A stretch of 12,387 nt of DNA, from positions 1-12,387 of the forward strand of contig JALSPT010000105.1 of assembly GCA_026985785.1 (NCBI GenBank), given 5' to 3'. Positions 1-6,218 of this stretch are shown here, piece by piece. Position 1 is the first letter of the stretch. Each line of letters begins with the position of its first letter. Origin of the DNA: Anaerolineales bacterium. Lineage in GTDB: Bacteria > Chloroflexota > Anaerolineae > Anaerolineales > DRMV01. A program made the translations under genes and the position numbers. Below the pieces are notes generated by a model. It searched no databases. It was not told the DNA's origin and worked only from the letters and a program-made list of their open reading frames with translations.

Positions 1-1614
1 TGGGGGCCTTCCACCACGATGCGCATGCGGGCGATGGGCAGGCAGGTGGTGCGCACCTCGTAGGTCAGCGTTTCCCAGAAGTTCCAGCGGGCGTCGGCGT
101 GCAGCGGGGCGACCACGATGTGGGGGGCGGGGTTGGCGACGGTAAAGGTGTGGCGGTAGGCGGCCTGCAGGCCGGCGGCGTCCCAGGCTTTCAACACGGC
201 CTGATGGCTGCCGGAAGGCCAGGCGCGCAGGTCGGGCTGCAGCGACCAGCGTCCCTGGGCGTTGAGGGTGAGGGGGAGCCAGGTCGCGCCGTCGTCCCAG
301 GAGAGGGCCGCGCCGGCGACGCCGCTGCCCGGCCCATCGTCGAGGGTGCCGCTGAGGGCCGAGGTGCAGGCCAGGGGTTGCTGCCAGGCGGGGCCCCAGG
401 CGGCGCGGGGCGGGGTGGTGTCGAGGCGGACCTGTTCGGGGCCGGCCTGGGCGGTGTTGCCTGCGGCGTCGGTCAGGCGGAAGCGCAGGGCGTACACGCC
501 GTCGGCGGCGATGGTGAGGGGGGCGGGCTGCCAGGGGCCGTTGTCGAGGGCGATCTCGGCGGCGGCCACCCCGCTGGTCGCATCCTGGCCGCCCACCTGG
601 ACGATGAAAGGCGAAATGTGCCAGCCGTTCTGGCCGTCGGGTGGAGGGATGGAGGGCGCAATTTGGGGCGGGGTGGTGTCGACCCGCACGGCGGTTTGCG
701 CCTGGGTGATGTTGCCGGCGGCGTCGATGGCCTGCAAGAGGAGGGTGAACTGGCCGTCGGGAAGGGTCCACGGGCTGGGCTGCCAGGTGGTGCCGCCGTC
801 GGGGGAGATGCGAAGGGCGGCGAGGCCGCTGGTGGCGTCGCTGCCGTGCAGGGTGAGGGTGGGGGCGGTGACGTACCAGCCGTTGTGGCCGTCCGGCGCG
901 GCGGGGCTGAAGGCGAAGGTGAGTTGGGGCGGGGTGGGGTCGTATTGCCAGGGCTGGTCGCCCTGCGCCTGGCCGTATTGGGAAGTGGCGGTGACATGGG
1001 CGGTGCCTTGGCCTTCAGGAAGGGGGACGGTCGCGGTGCAACTGCCGCTGCCCTGGCAGTGGATGGAGGTGGAGGCGGGGTCGCCCAGGCTGCCGTCGAC
1101 GGTGATCTGGCCGCCGGAGGGGTCGGTGCCGGTGGCTTGGAGGGTGCCGCCCTGGCGGCACCAGCCGCCGATGCCCCACGTGGCGCACTGGAATTCCAGG
1201 GTGAGCACGGGCGGGGGCGGCGGGGTGGGGGTGGGGAGGTCGGTGCAGCAGGTCACATCGTGGGGCACCAGTTGGCATTGGCCGTTGACCACGCCGCAGG
1301 CCACCGAAGAGGTCAGGCAGCCGCTGGTGCAGGTGAGGGTGGCCTGGTTGTAGCCGGTGGGGCGGCATTGCCCGCCTTGCCAGGCGCAGCCGGTGGGAAT
1401 GTCGTACCGGGTGGTGCCCATGCAGCACCCGGAGGGGCAGTAGGGGTCCTGGTCGGGAATGCAGCCTGCCCAGGCGGAAGAGACGCCCAAAGCGTGGCTC
1501 AGTTTACAGAGAGGCCTGTCCCCCCCCCCGCAAAACCGTGCCAAAACCCACCGCGGCGACGAGCACCAGCGCCGCCAGGACGACGAAGAGCCGAGGTCGT
1601 AAGAATTTGCCCAT
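1..1614 (-). CDS. Secreted OmpL47/Ig-like repeat protein, frameshifted, C-terminus beyond window
   Basis: The minus strand from ATG at 1614 encodes MGKFLRPRLFVVLAALVLVA, a basic n-region and hydrophobic core typical of a signal peptide or anchor. AGGGG lies about 6 nt upstream of the ATG. As sequenced, this frame stops at about 1504-1506. One frame over, an uninterrupted reading runs from the C run (1520-1529) to base 1. Removing one base from that run would join the two. The joined protein has a Cys-rich module (1245-1463, 12 Cys), a Pro-rich linker, a domain with paired Cys, then repeats starting at about 941, 680 and 422 with DPTPPQ, DTTPPQ and DTTPPR. The first two contain DG-NGW, SDATSGLAA or QDATSGVAA, and DAAGN, which fit the OmpL47/bacterial Ig-like type. 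It is probably an exported surface or adhesion-like protein. Whether it is a real pseudogene, phase-variable or a sequencing error cannot be decided here. It is divergent from the transglycosylase gene. Confidence 0.72.
1520..1529. other. Homopolymer C10, site of frameshift
   Basis: Ten C on the plus strand (ten G in the coding sense) lie just after the signal-peptide region of the minus-strand gene. With ten, the frame ends six codons later in GGQASL-stop. With nine, it reads through RGGDRPLCKLSHALGVSSAW into the long repeat frame. The tract is either a sequencing or assembly error or a slippage-prone contingency tract. Confidence 0.85.
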
Positions 1615-1681
1615 GTTGCACCCCTGTGTGATGCGCTGAGTTTTCCCGCTATTGTGCCGGTTGGGCGCGAACGTTGATGTT

Positions 1682-1709
1682 ATTGTACACCATTGTGGGA
1701 AAATGTGCA
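1682..1709 (-). promoter_or_regulatory. Candidate promoter for the minus-strand repeat protein
   Basis: On the minus strand, TGCACA (1704-1709; 4 of 6 matches to TTGACA) and TACAAT (1682-1687; 5 of 6 to TATAAT) are separated by 16 bp. They would give a leader of about 60 nt before the ATG at 1614. This is motif matching only. Confidence 0.3.
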
Positions 1710-1757
1710 GGCGAAAAAGGCTCTGAGACGGTACTGCTTTCATCCGCGTCTGCTGGC

Positions 1758-1766
1758 TGGTATACT
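1758..1766 (+). promoter_or_regulatory. Candidate extended -10 promoter for the transglycosylase gene
   Basis: TGGTATACT fits the extended -10 form TGnTATAAT with one mismatch. It would start transcription at about 1773, some 30 nt before ATG 1805. No good -35 hexamer is seen. The same TGnTATACT form occurs before the downstream operon. Confidence 0.45.
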
Positions 1767-1804
1767 ATGGCTATCTTACCACCAGCCCTCTCGCTGAAAT
1801 AGTT

Positions 1805-4246
1805 ATGCTCACGAAACGCGACCGCTTGTTGCCTTGCTTGCTTTTCCTGGTTTTGTTTGTCACGGCCTGCACCCTCCCCGCGGGCGGGGGGGCGTGGTGG
1901 CCGACGGCCACGCAGACCGTCACGCCCACGGCTACGCTGACGCCCACACCCACCGTCACGCCCACCCCTACGCCTACCCCTACGCCCCAGCCTTCCGGCT
2001 GGCTGGAGGCCGGGCAGCGCGCCCTCTTCGAAGGCGATTGGGAAACGGCTCAGAAGGCCTTTCACCAGGCGCAACAGCAGAGTACGGAGCCGCAAATCCA
2101 GGCCGCAGCCCAACTGGGGTTGGGGCGGCTGGCGCTCCTTTCCCGCCACTATGCCGATGCCCTGACCACGCTGCGTGCTGTGATCACGTCCTATCCTGAC
2201 ACGACGGCGGCCATTGATGCCTACTTTTACCTCGGCCAGACCTATCGCGCCCTGGAACGCTACACCGAGGCTGCGCAGGCTTTCCAGGGCTTCTTGCAAC
2301 ACCGCCCCGGCTACATCGATGCCTATCTTTACGAATGGATGGGAGACAACCGTTTCAACGCCGGTGACTACCACGGCGCCATCTCTGCCTATCAGGCTGC
2401 CCTCGAGGCTTCTCCTGCCGAAGATCGCGTCTATGGTATCAAACTTGGCATTGCCCGCGCCCATCATATGCTGGGCGATCTGACCACCGCGATCGCCGAA
2501 TATCACGCCCTTTACCAGAGCGACGCTAACGGCTACCGTCGCGCCGTCCTCGATTGGTATCTCGGCCAGGCCTACACCGCTTTGGGCGACACCGAACATG
2601 CCCATCAGGCTTACCTCGACGCTGTGGACAATTACCCTGCGGCCTATCAGGCGTACCTGGCGCTGACCCAACTGGTGAAGGGCAGCGTGCCGGTCAACGA
2701 CCTCCATCGTGGTCTGACCGACTATTTCGCCGGGCAATACGGCGTGGCGGTTCAGGCCTTCGACCGTTATATTAGCGCCCAACCCGGTGGCAGCGATACC
2801 GCCTTCTATTACAAAGGGCTGGCGCTGCGGGCAATGGGTAAATACCTCGACGCTACTACGGCCTGGCAAACGCTGATTACCCGCTACCCCCAAAGCCGCT
2901 TTTGGGACAAAGCCTGGGAGCAAAAGGCTTATACCGAATGGGCGTATCTTGATTTGTACGACCAGGCCACCGAAACGCTGCTGGCCTTTGTGCAACAGGC
3001 GCCTGCCCACCCGCGCGCTGCCGAGTTTCTCTTCGACGCGGCTCGCGTGCAAGAACGCGCGGGGCATCTTGCCCGCGCCGCGGCGCTGTGGGAGCGGCTT
3101 GCGCAGGAATACCCTACCTCTAACTACACTTTTCGCGCTCTCTTCCTCGCCGCCATCACCCGCCATCGCTTGGGCAGCGATGCCACCGCCATTGCCACCT
3201 TGCAAGAGGCTGCCGATCACGCCGCGGGGGCGGAAGATGTGGCCGCGACGTCGTTTTGGCTGGGCAAACTTTATGCCGCCACTGGCGACCGAAGCGCTGC
3301 CCGCGTCGCCTGGCAGCGCGCCGCAGCCGCCGACCCCACCGGTTACTACGGCGTGCGCGCCCGCGACCTGTTGCACGATCGCCAGCCCTTTACCCCGCCC
3401 CCCGCGTACCACCTCACGGTGGATTGGGAAACCGAGCGCCGCCAGGCCGCCCAGTGGGTGCAGGCCACTTTTCACCTGAACGACGCCCCTGCCAGCCTGC
3501 TCTCCCCCGGCCCGCTGGCCAGCGACCTGCGCTTCGTGCGCGGCAGCGAATTGTGGCGCCTGGGGATGTACGAAGAGGCAAAAGCCGAATTCGAAAACCT
3601 GCGCCACGCGGTGGCCGACGACCCCGCCGCCACTTTCCGCCTGGCCGAGTATTTCCGCCAGATTGGCCTCTACCGCAGCGCGGTGTTTGCCGCCCGCCAC
3701 GTGCTCGACCTGGCTGGCTACGACGACCAGACGGCGCTCACCGCGCCGCCGTATTTCTCCCACCTGCGGTTTGGCCCTTTTTACGCCGATTTGGTCGTGC
3801 CCATCGCCCAGGCTTACGATTTCCATCCGTTGTTCTTGATGGCCGTGCTGCGGCAAGAGTCGCTCTTCGAAGGTTTTGTCCGTTCCTCGGCGGGCGCGCG
3901 TGGTCTGATGCAACTCATGCCTGCCACCGCGCAGGAAATCTACCAGCAGACCCATTGGCCGCCCGATTTCACCACCGCCGACCTCTACCGTCCCAAGGTG
4001 AGTATCACTTACGGCGCTCACTACCTGGCGCGTCAACGCGACTACCTCGGCGGCGATTTGTTCGCCGCCCTGGCGGGCTACAACGCCGGCCCCGGCAATG
4101 CTGCCGCCTGGCAGAAACTGGCCCACGGCGACGACGACCTGTTCCTCGAAGTCGTCCGCTATGACCAGACCCGTGACTATATCCGCCGGATTTACGAAAC
4201 CTTCGCCATCTATTGCACCCTCTACGGTGCCCTGCCGCCGGGTTGA
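1805..4246 (+). CDS. Lipoprotein soluble lytic transglycosylase with TPR superhelix
   Basis: The 813-aa protein would cleave the MurNAc-GlcNAc bond of peptidoglycan to 1,6-anhydro products, acting outside the membrane as a lipoprotein. It begins MLTKRDRLLPCLLFLVLFVT and continues into AC, so the lipobox is VTAC with lipidated Cys22. A Thr-Pro-rich linker covers about residues 33-64. Residues 65 to about 640 are helical TPR-like repeats, comparable to the Slt70 superhelix. The C-terminal SLT domain has the expected motifs: RQES with catalytic Glu685, SSAGARGLMQLMPATA (Met702-Gln703), ITYGAHYLARQ, and AALAGYNAGPG (Tyr759, Asn760). It is a little longer than E. coli Slt (about 645 aa) because of the lipoprotein/linker region and extra repeats. 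No clear Shine-Dalgarno precedes ATG 1805, but the lipoprotein signal supports this start. The family call is firm. A specific role in wall turnover or in assisting an envelope machine is open. Confidence 0.95.
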   Translation: MLTKRDRLLPCLLFLVLFVTACTLPAGGGAWWPTATQTVTPTATLTPTPTVTPTPTPTPTPQPSGWLEAGQRALFEGDWETAQKAFHQAQQQSTEPQIQAAAQLGLGRLALLSRHYADALTTLRAVITSYPDTTAAIDAYFYLGQTYRALERYTEAAQAFQGFLQHRPGYIDAYLYEWMGDNRFNAGDYHGAISAYQAALEASPAEDRVYGIKLGIARAHHMLGDLTTAIAEYHALYQSDANGYRRAVLDWYLGQAYTALGDTEHAHQAYLDAVDNYPAAYQAYLALTQLVKGSVPVNDLHRGLTDYFAGQYGVAVQAFDRYISAQPGGSDTAFYYKGLALRAMGKYLDATTAWQTLITRYPQSRFWDKAWEQKAYTEWAYLDLYDQATETLLAFVQQAPAHPRAAEFLFDAARVQERAGHLARAAALWERLAQEYPTSNYTFRALFLAAITRHRLGSDATAIATLQEAADHAAGAEDVAATSFWLGKLYAATGDRSAARVAWQRAAAADPTGYYGVRARDLLHDRQPFTPPPAYHLTVDWETERRQAAQWVQATFHLNDAPASLLSPGPLASDLRFVRGSELWRLGMYEEAKAEFENLRHAVADDPAATFRLAEYFRQIGLYRSAVFAARHVLDLAGYDDQTALTAPPYFSHLRFGPFYADLVVPIAQAYDFHPLFLMAVLRQESLFEGFVRSSAGARGLMQLMPATAQEIYQQTHWPPDFTTADLYRPKVSITYGAHYLARQRDYLGGDLFAALAGYNAGPGNAAAWQKLAHGDDDLFLEVVRYDQTRDYIRRIYETFAIYCTLYGALPPG
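1918..1990 (+). repeat. Low-complexity Thr-Pro codon repeat
   Basis: Reiterated ACGCCCAC/CTACGCCTACCC units encode the TPTPTVTPTPTPTPTP linker between the lipid anchor and the TPR region. Such linkers are common in Chloroflexota surface proteins and may be O-glycosylated (inference). The DNA is prone to slippage. Confidence 0.8.
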
Positions 4247-4253
4247 TGGGACT
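4245..4253. repeat. Target-site duplication, left copy (GATGGGACT)
   Basis: This 9-bp sequence directly abuts the left terminal inverted repeat at 4254 and is repeated exactly at 4462-4470, directly after the right terminal repeat. It shares the last two bases (GA) of the TGA stop of the transglycosylase gene (4244-4246). Confidence 0.85.
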
Positions 4254-4312
4254 GGGTGCACTCAAATGTTGTAGATAAGGCCATTGTATGGCCAGATCTC
4301 TCCCCACTCCCT

Positions 4313-4355
4313 GGCGGAGGCGTGTCCTTCGTTGACACTCAGGACAGCCTCCGCC
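4313..4355. repeat. Hairpin B inside the MITE (15 bp stem, one bulge)
   Basis: GGCGGAGGCGTGTCCT (4313-4328) pairs with AGGACAGCCTCCGCC (4341-4355) over 15 bp with a single bulged G. The loop is 12 nt. It could form in DNA or in read-through RNA from the transglycosylase gene. Confidence 0.8.
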
Positions 4356-4356
4356 T

Positions 4357-4394
4357 TCCCCCTCCCCTCCCTTCAGTAAGGGAGGGGAGGGGGA
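4357..4394. repeat. Hairpin C inside the MITE (17 bp perfect stem, purine/pyrimidine arms)
   Basis: The pyrimidine arm 4357-4373 and the purine arm 4378-4394 are perfect reverse complements around the tetraloop CAGT. It could act as a transcription block, but no T tract follows, so it is not a classical intrinsic terminator. The G-rich arm plus the G tracts at 4411-4420 could also form a G-quadruplex. Confidence 0.85.
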
Positions 4395-4395
4395 G

Positions 4396-4410
4396 GCCGC
4401 CGTAGGCGGC
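4396..4410. repeat. Hairpin D inside the MITE
   Basis: GCCGCC-GTA-GGCGGC is a perfect 6-bp stem with a 3-nt loop, located just after the 17-bp hairpin. Confidence 0.65.
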
Positions 4411-4461
4411 GGGGGAGGGGTGAGATCCTGAGAAGTGCTTCTACGACATTTGCTTGCACCC

Positions 4462-4470
4462 GATGGGACT
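4462..4470. repeat. Target-site duplication, right copy (GATGGGACT)
   Basis: This is an exact 9-bp copy of 4245-4253, directly adjoining the right terminal inverted repeat that ends at 4461. Removing one copy plus the element gives the presumed empty site TTGATGGGACTTTTCGG. Confidence 0.85.
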
Positions 4471-4508
4471 TTTCGGGGATGTTGCCCCGCCGTTGCTGGG
4501 GTAAAATA

Positions 4509-4517
4509 TGCTATACT
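4509..4517 (+). promoter_or_regulatory. Candidate extended -10 promoter of the eight-gene operon
   Basis: TGCTATACT matches TGnTATAAT with one mismatch. The predicted start is near 4524, about 55 nt before ATG 4579. No convincing -35 box lies at 16-18 bp. The rest of 4471-4578 holds a short CGGGG/CCCCG inverted repeat (about 4474-4489) and no gene. Confidence 0.45.
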
Positions 4518-4578
4518 CTAAGCATCATCTTCCCGTGCCTTCGTCCGACCTGAGCGGCGCGGGGTGGGTTGGTTAACC

Positions 4579-4842
4579 ATGGACACCGAGGACACAACCC
4601 TCATCCTCCAACGCTGGGCGACGGCGTTGCGGCAATACGGTTTGGCCGGAGGGGTGGACGCTTTTTTGATGGCTCTCGCCCCGTTGCGTCCCCTCAGCGC
4701 GGCATTGTTTGCCGGCGGCGGGTTTTTGCTCTCGCCTTGGCTTTCCCAGCATGCCCTTCAGGCCGTGCAAGCCATACTCAGCGATGAGGAGGCCCGACGC
4801 ACTTTTCTGGAAACCCTCCACTCCCCAGGAGCCGCCTCATGA
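4579..4842 (+). CDS. Small hypothetical protein, first gene of operon
   Basis: The 87-aa protein starts MDTEDTTLILQRWATALRQY from ATG 4579. A GTG at 4564 would add MGWLT, and neither start has a strong Shine-Dalgarno. I do not recognise the family. It has an amphipathic N-terminal helix, then a hydrophobic middle (FLMALAPLRPLSAALFAGGG, then FLLSPWL) that could be one membrane segment or hairpin, and a charged C-terminal helix (ILSDEEARRTFLETLH). Its TGA overlaps the ATG of the next gene by four bases, so translation is probably coupled. It may be a small membrane-associated subunit of the system encoded downstream. Confidence 0.75.
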   Translation: MDTEDTTLILQRWATALRQYGLAGGVDAFLMALAPLRPLSAALFAGGGFLLSPWLSQHALQAVQAILSDEEARRTFLETLHSPGAAS

Positions 4843-5606
4843 TCTCTTTGACTACCGGCTTGACAGGCGTTCTTGGGCTGGCCTTTGTGGTGTTGTTTGC
4901 GCTTTTGTTGGTCGTCCTGCGAGTGGTAAAGGAGCCGCGGCCAGGGCGCGACCTGCGTCCCTTGCGGGCTTTTACCCATCTGCGTCATGCGGTCAACCTT
5001 ACCGTGGAATCTGGCAAGCGGCTTCACATCTCCGTGGGCCGCGGGGAGATCACCCACCCGCGAGTGGCTTCTGCTTTCGCTGGGTTGAGCGCTGCCCATA
5101 AAATGGTGGAACTCAGTGCCGCGAGCGACCGTGCGGCCATTGTGACCGCCGGCACTGGCCCCCTTGGTATTTTGGCGCGCAGCACTTTGCACAGTGCCTA
5201 TCACACGGCAGGCCATACCGGGCGCTACAAAGCCATCTACGGCCAGGTAAGCGGACTGACGCCTTTTTCGTACGCTGCGGGCGCGGCTTTCACGGCAGGC
5301 GCTGACGACGTTGCTGTCAACTTCCTGGCAGGGAGTTTTGGCCCTGAGGTTGCTCTGATTGCCGAAAACGGCGAGCGCCATCAGGCGCTTACCGTGGGTG
5401 GGAGCGAGAACATTGCCGCCCAAGCCGTCCTCTACGCGGCTGCCGAAGAATCCCTCATTGGTGAAGAGGTCTTTGCCAGCGGCGCTTATCTCCAGGCTGG
5501 CGGTTTGCACGGCACCAGTTTGCTGACGCAGGACATTTTTCGGTGGCTGCTGGTTGTGGTGATTCTGGGCGGCGCGCTCGCCAAACTCGTGGGGGTGCTA
5601 CCATGA
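4839..5606 (+). CDS. DUF6754-like membrane protein
   Basis: The 255-aa protein has an AGGAG site 7 nt before ATG 4839. Residues 5-28 form a membrane segment followed by RVVKEPRPGRDLRPLR, so by the positive-inside rule the centre should be cytoplasmic. The globular middle contains NLTVESGKRLHISVGRGEI, STLHSAYHTAGH, and YAAGAAFTAGADDVAVNFLA-GSFGPEVALI. A second hydrophobic helix (about 232-252, WLLVVVILGGALAKLVGVL) closes the protein. The family call (DUF6754, mostly Chloroflexota) is from memory of the pattern and no function is known. The gene overlaps both neighbours by ATGA, which points to fixed stoichiometry with them. Confidence 0.8.
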   Translation: MISLTTGLTGVLGLAFVVLFALLLVVLRVVKEPRPGRDLRPLRAFTHLRHAVNLTVESGKRLHISVGRGEITHPRVASAFAGLSAAHKMVELSAASDRAAIVTAGTGPLGILARSTLHSAYHTAGHTGRYKAIYGQVSGLTPFSYAAGAAFTAGADDVAVNFLAGSFGPEVALIAENGERHQALTVGGSENIAAQAVLYAAAEESLIGEEVFASGAYLQAGGLHGTSLLTQDIFRWLLVVVILGGALAKLVGVLP

Positions 5607-6217
5607 AAGCCCCGGTGGCTACCGCTGTGGCCATGGCTGTTGGCATCGTCGTGTTGGTGGGGTATTTCATCCCGTTGAGTATTTTTACCGGCCTGCGCAT
5701 GTTGTTGCTCCAATGGGCGATCATCCTTGCTGGTGCAGCGTTGTTCGTGGGGATGGTCAACCTTAGCCAGCACCACTGGGCACGTATCCGTGCTCGCCGC
5801 GGCGTCGGCAGCGCGTGGCTGGTGTTCAGTCTGTGGGCTACCTTTTTCATTACTTTCTACTTTGCCCCTGCCAGCCTCCCTACCCGGTGGCTGTTCGATG
5901 CGATTTTGTTGCCTGCCAGTGTCGCCCTGCTGGGTGTGCTGGCCGTGAGCCTGACCGTGGCAGCCGTGCGGCTACCGCGCCGTCGGCCAGGGTTGTTCAC
6001 CATCCTTTTCCTCACTACAACGGTGCTTATTTTGCTGGGAAGCATTGGGATCCCTGGCGTCGGCAGCCTGCCTTTTGTGAGTAACCTGCTGCGCCCCTGG
6101 TTGGCGCAGGTGCCTGCAGCAGCCGGTGCACGCGGCATCCTGCTGGGCGTCGCTTTGGGCACTGTCGCCACCGGCTTGCGCATCCTCTTGGGAAGCGATC
6201 GGCCTTATAGTGAATGA
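5603..6217 (+). CDS. Polytopic membrane protein of unknown function
   Basis: The start is taken at ATG 5603, which overlaps the previous TGA. A longer reading from 5543 would overlap the upstream gene heavily and has no reason to be used. The 204-aa protein has about six membrane helices (roughly 6-28, 33-53, 70-88, 101-122, 130-150, 176-195). Two basic loops, HHWARIRARR and RLPRRRP, are likely cytoplasmic. The C-terminus, ARGILLGVALGTVATGLRIL then LGSDRPY, has small-residue spacing suited to helix packing. I do not recognise the family. Its position suggests a membrane partner of the DUF6754-like protein. Confidence 0.82.
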   Translation: MKAPVATAVAMAVGIVVLVGYFIPLSIFTGLRMLLLQWAIILAGAALFVGMVNLSQHHWARIRARRGVGSAWLVFSLWATFFITFYFAPASLPTRWLFDAILLPASVALLGVLAVSLTVAAVRLPRRRPGLFTILFLTTTVLILLGSIGIPGVGSLPFVSNLLRPWLAQVPAAAGARGILLGVALGTVATGLRILLGSDRPYSE

Positions 6218-6218
6218 G

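Larger units (their letters stand above)
4254..4461. mobile_element. 208-bp non-autonomous MITE-like element
   Basis: Terminal inverted repeats of 22 bp lie at 4254-4275 and 4440-4461. Both begin GGGTGCA and share AAATGT-GTAGA, and 19 of 22 positions match. They are bounded exactly by a 9-bp direct repeat, GATGGGACT. The element encodes no plausible protein. Its interior holds hairpins at 4279-4293, 4313-4355, 4357-4394, 4396-4410 and 4431-4442, and an imperfect inner inverted repeat (4295-4311 with 4411-4427; GATCTC/GAGATC ends). Size, TIRs and TSD fit a miniature inverted-repeat element moved in trans. A 9-bp duplication is compatible with IS4- or IS256-type DDE transposases among others, and the parent family is unknown. 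No transposase lies in the window. It separates the transglycosylase gene from the promoter of the next operon. Confidence 0.85.

Noticed and set aside
99..1631. 510-codon plus-strand open frame at the left end
   Set aside because: Gly/Ala/Val-rich translation is a shadow of the minus-strand Ig-like repeat protein, whose DTTPP repeats, Cys module and signal peptide are convincing.
1918..1990. CRISPR-like or satellite array
   Set aside because: The repetition follows Thr-Pro codons in frame in a lipoprotein linker, with no spacers.
1649..4261. 870-codon open frame on the minus strand opposite the transglycosylase
   Set aside because: It is fully antisense to a gene with a lipoprotein signal and intact SLT motifs. 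Its translation is low-complexity Gly/Arg/Val-rich with no recognisable domain, as expected from GC-rich third positions.
4357..4394. Intrinsic terminator for the transglycosylase gene
   Set aside because: The stem is strong but no T tract follows on either strand, and it belongs to the inserted element. It may still hinder transcription, but it is not a classical terminator.
5543..5602. Upstream in-frame start for the 204-aa membrane protein
   Set aside because: It would overlap the DUF6754-like gene by 64 bases. The ATG at 5603 overlaps the stop by four bases, as in the preceding gene pair.
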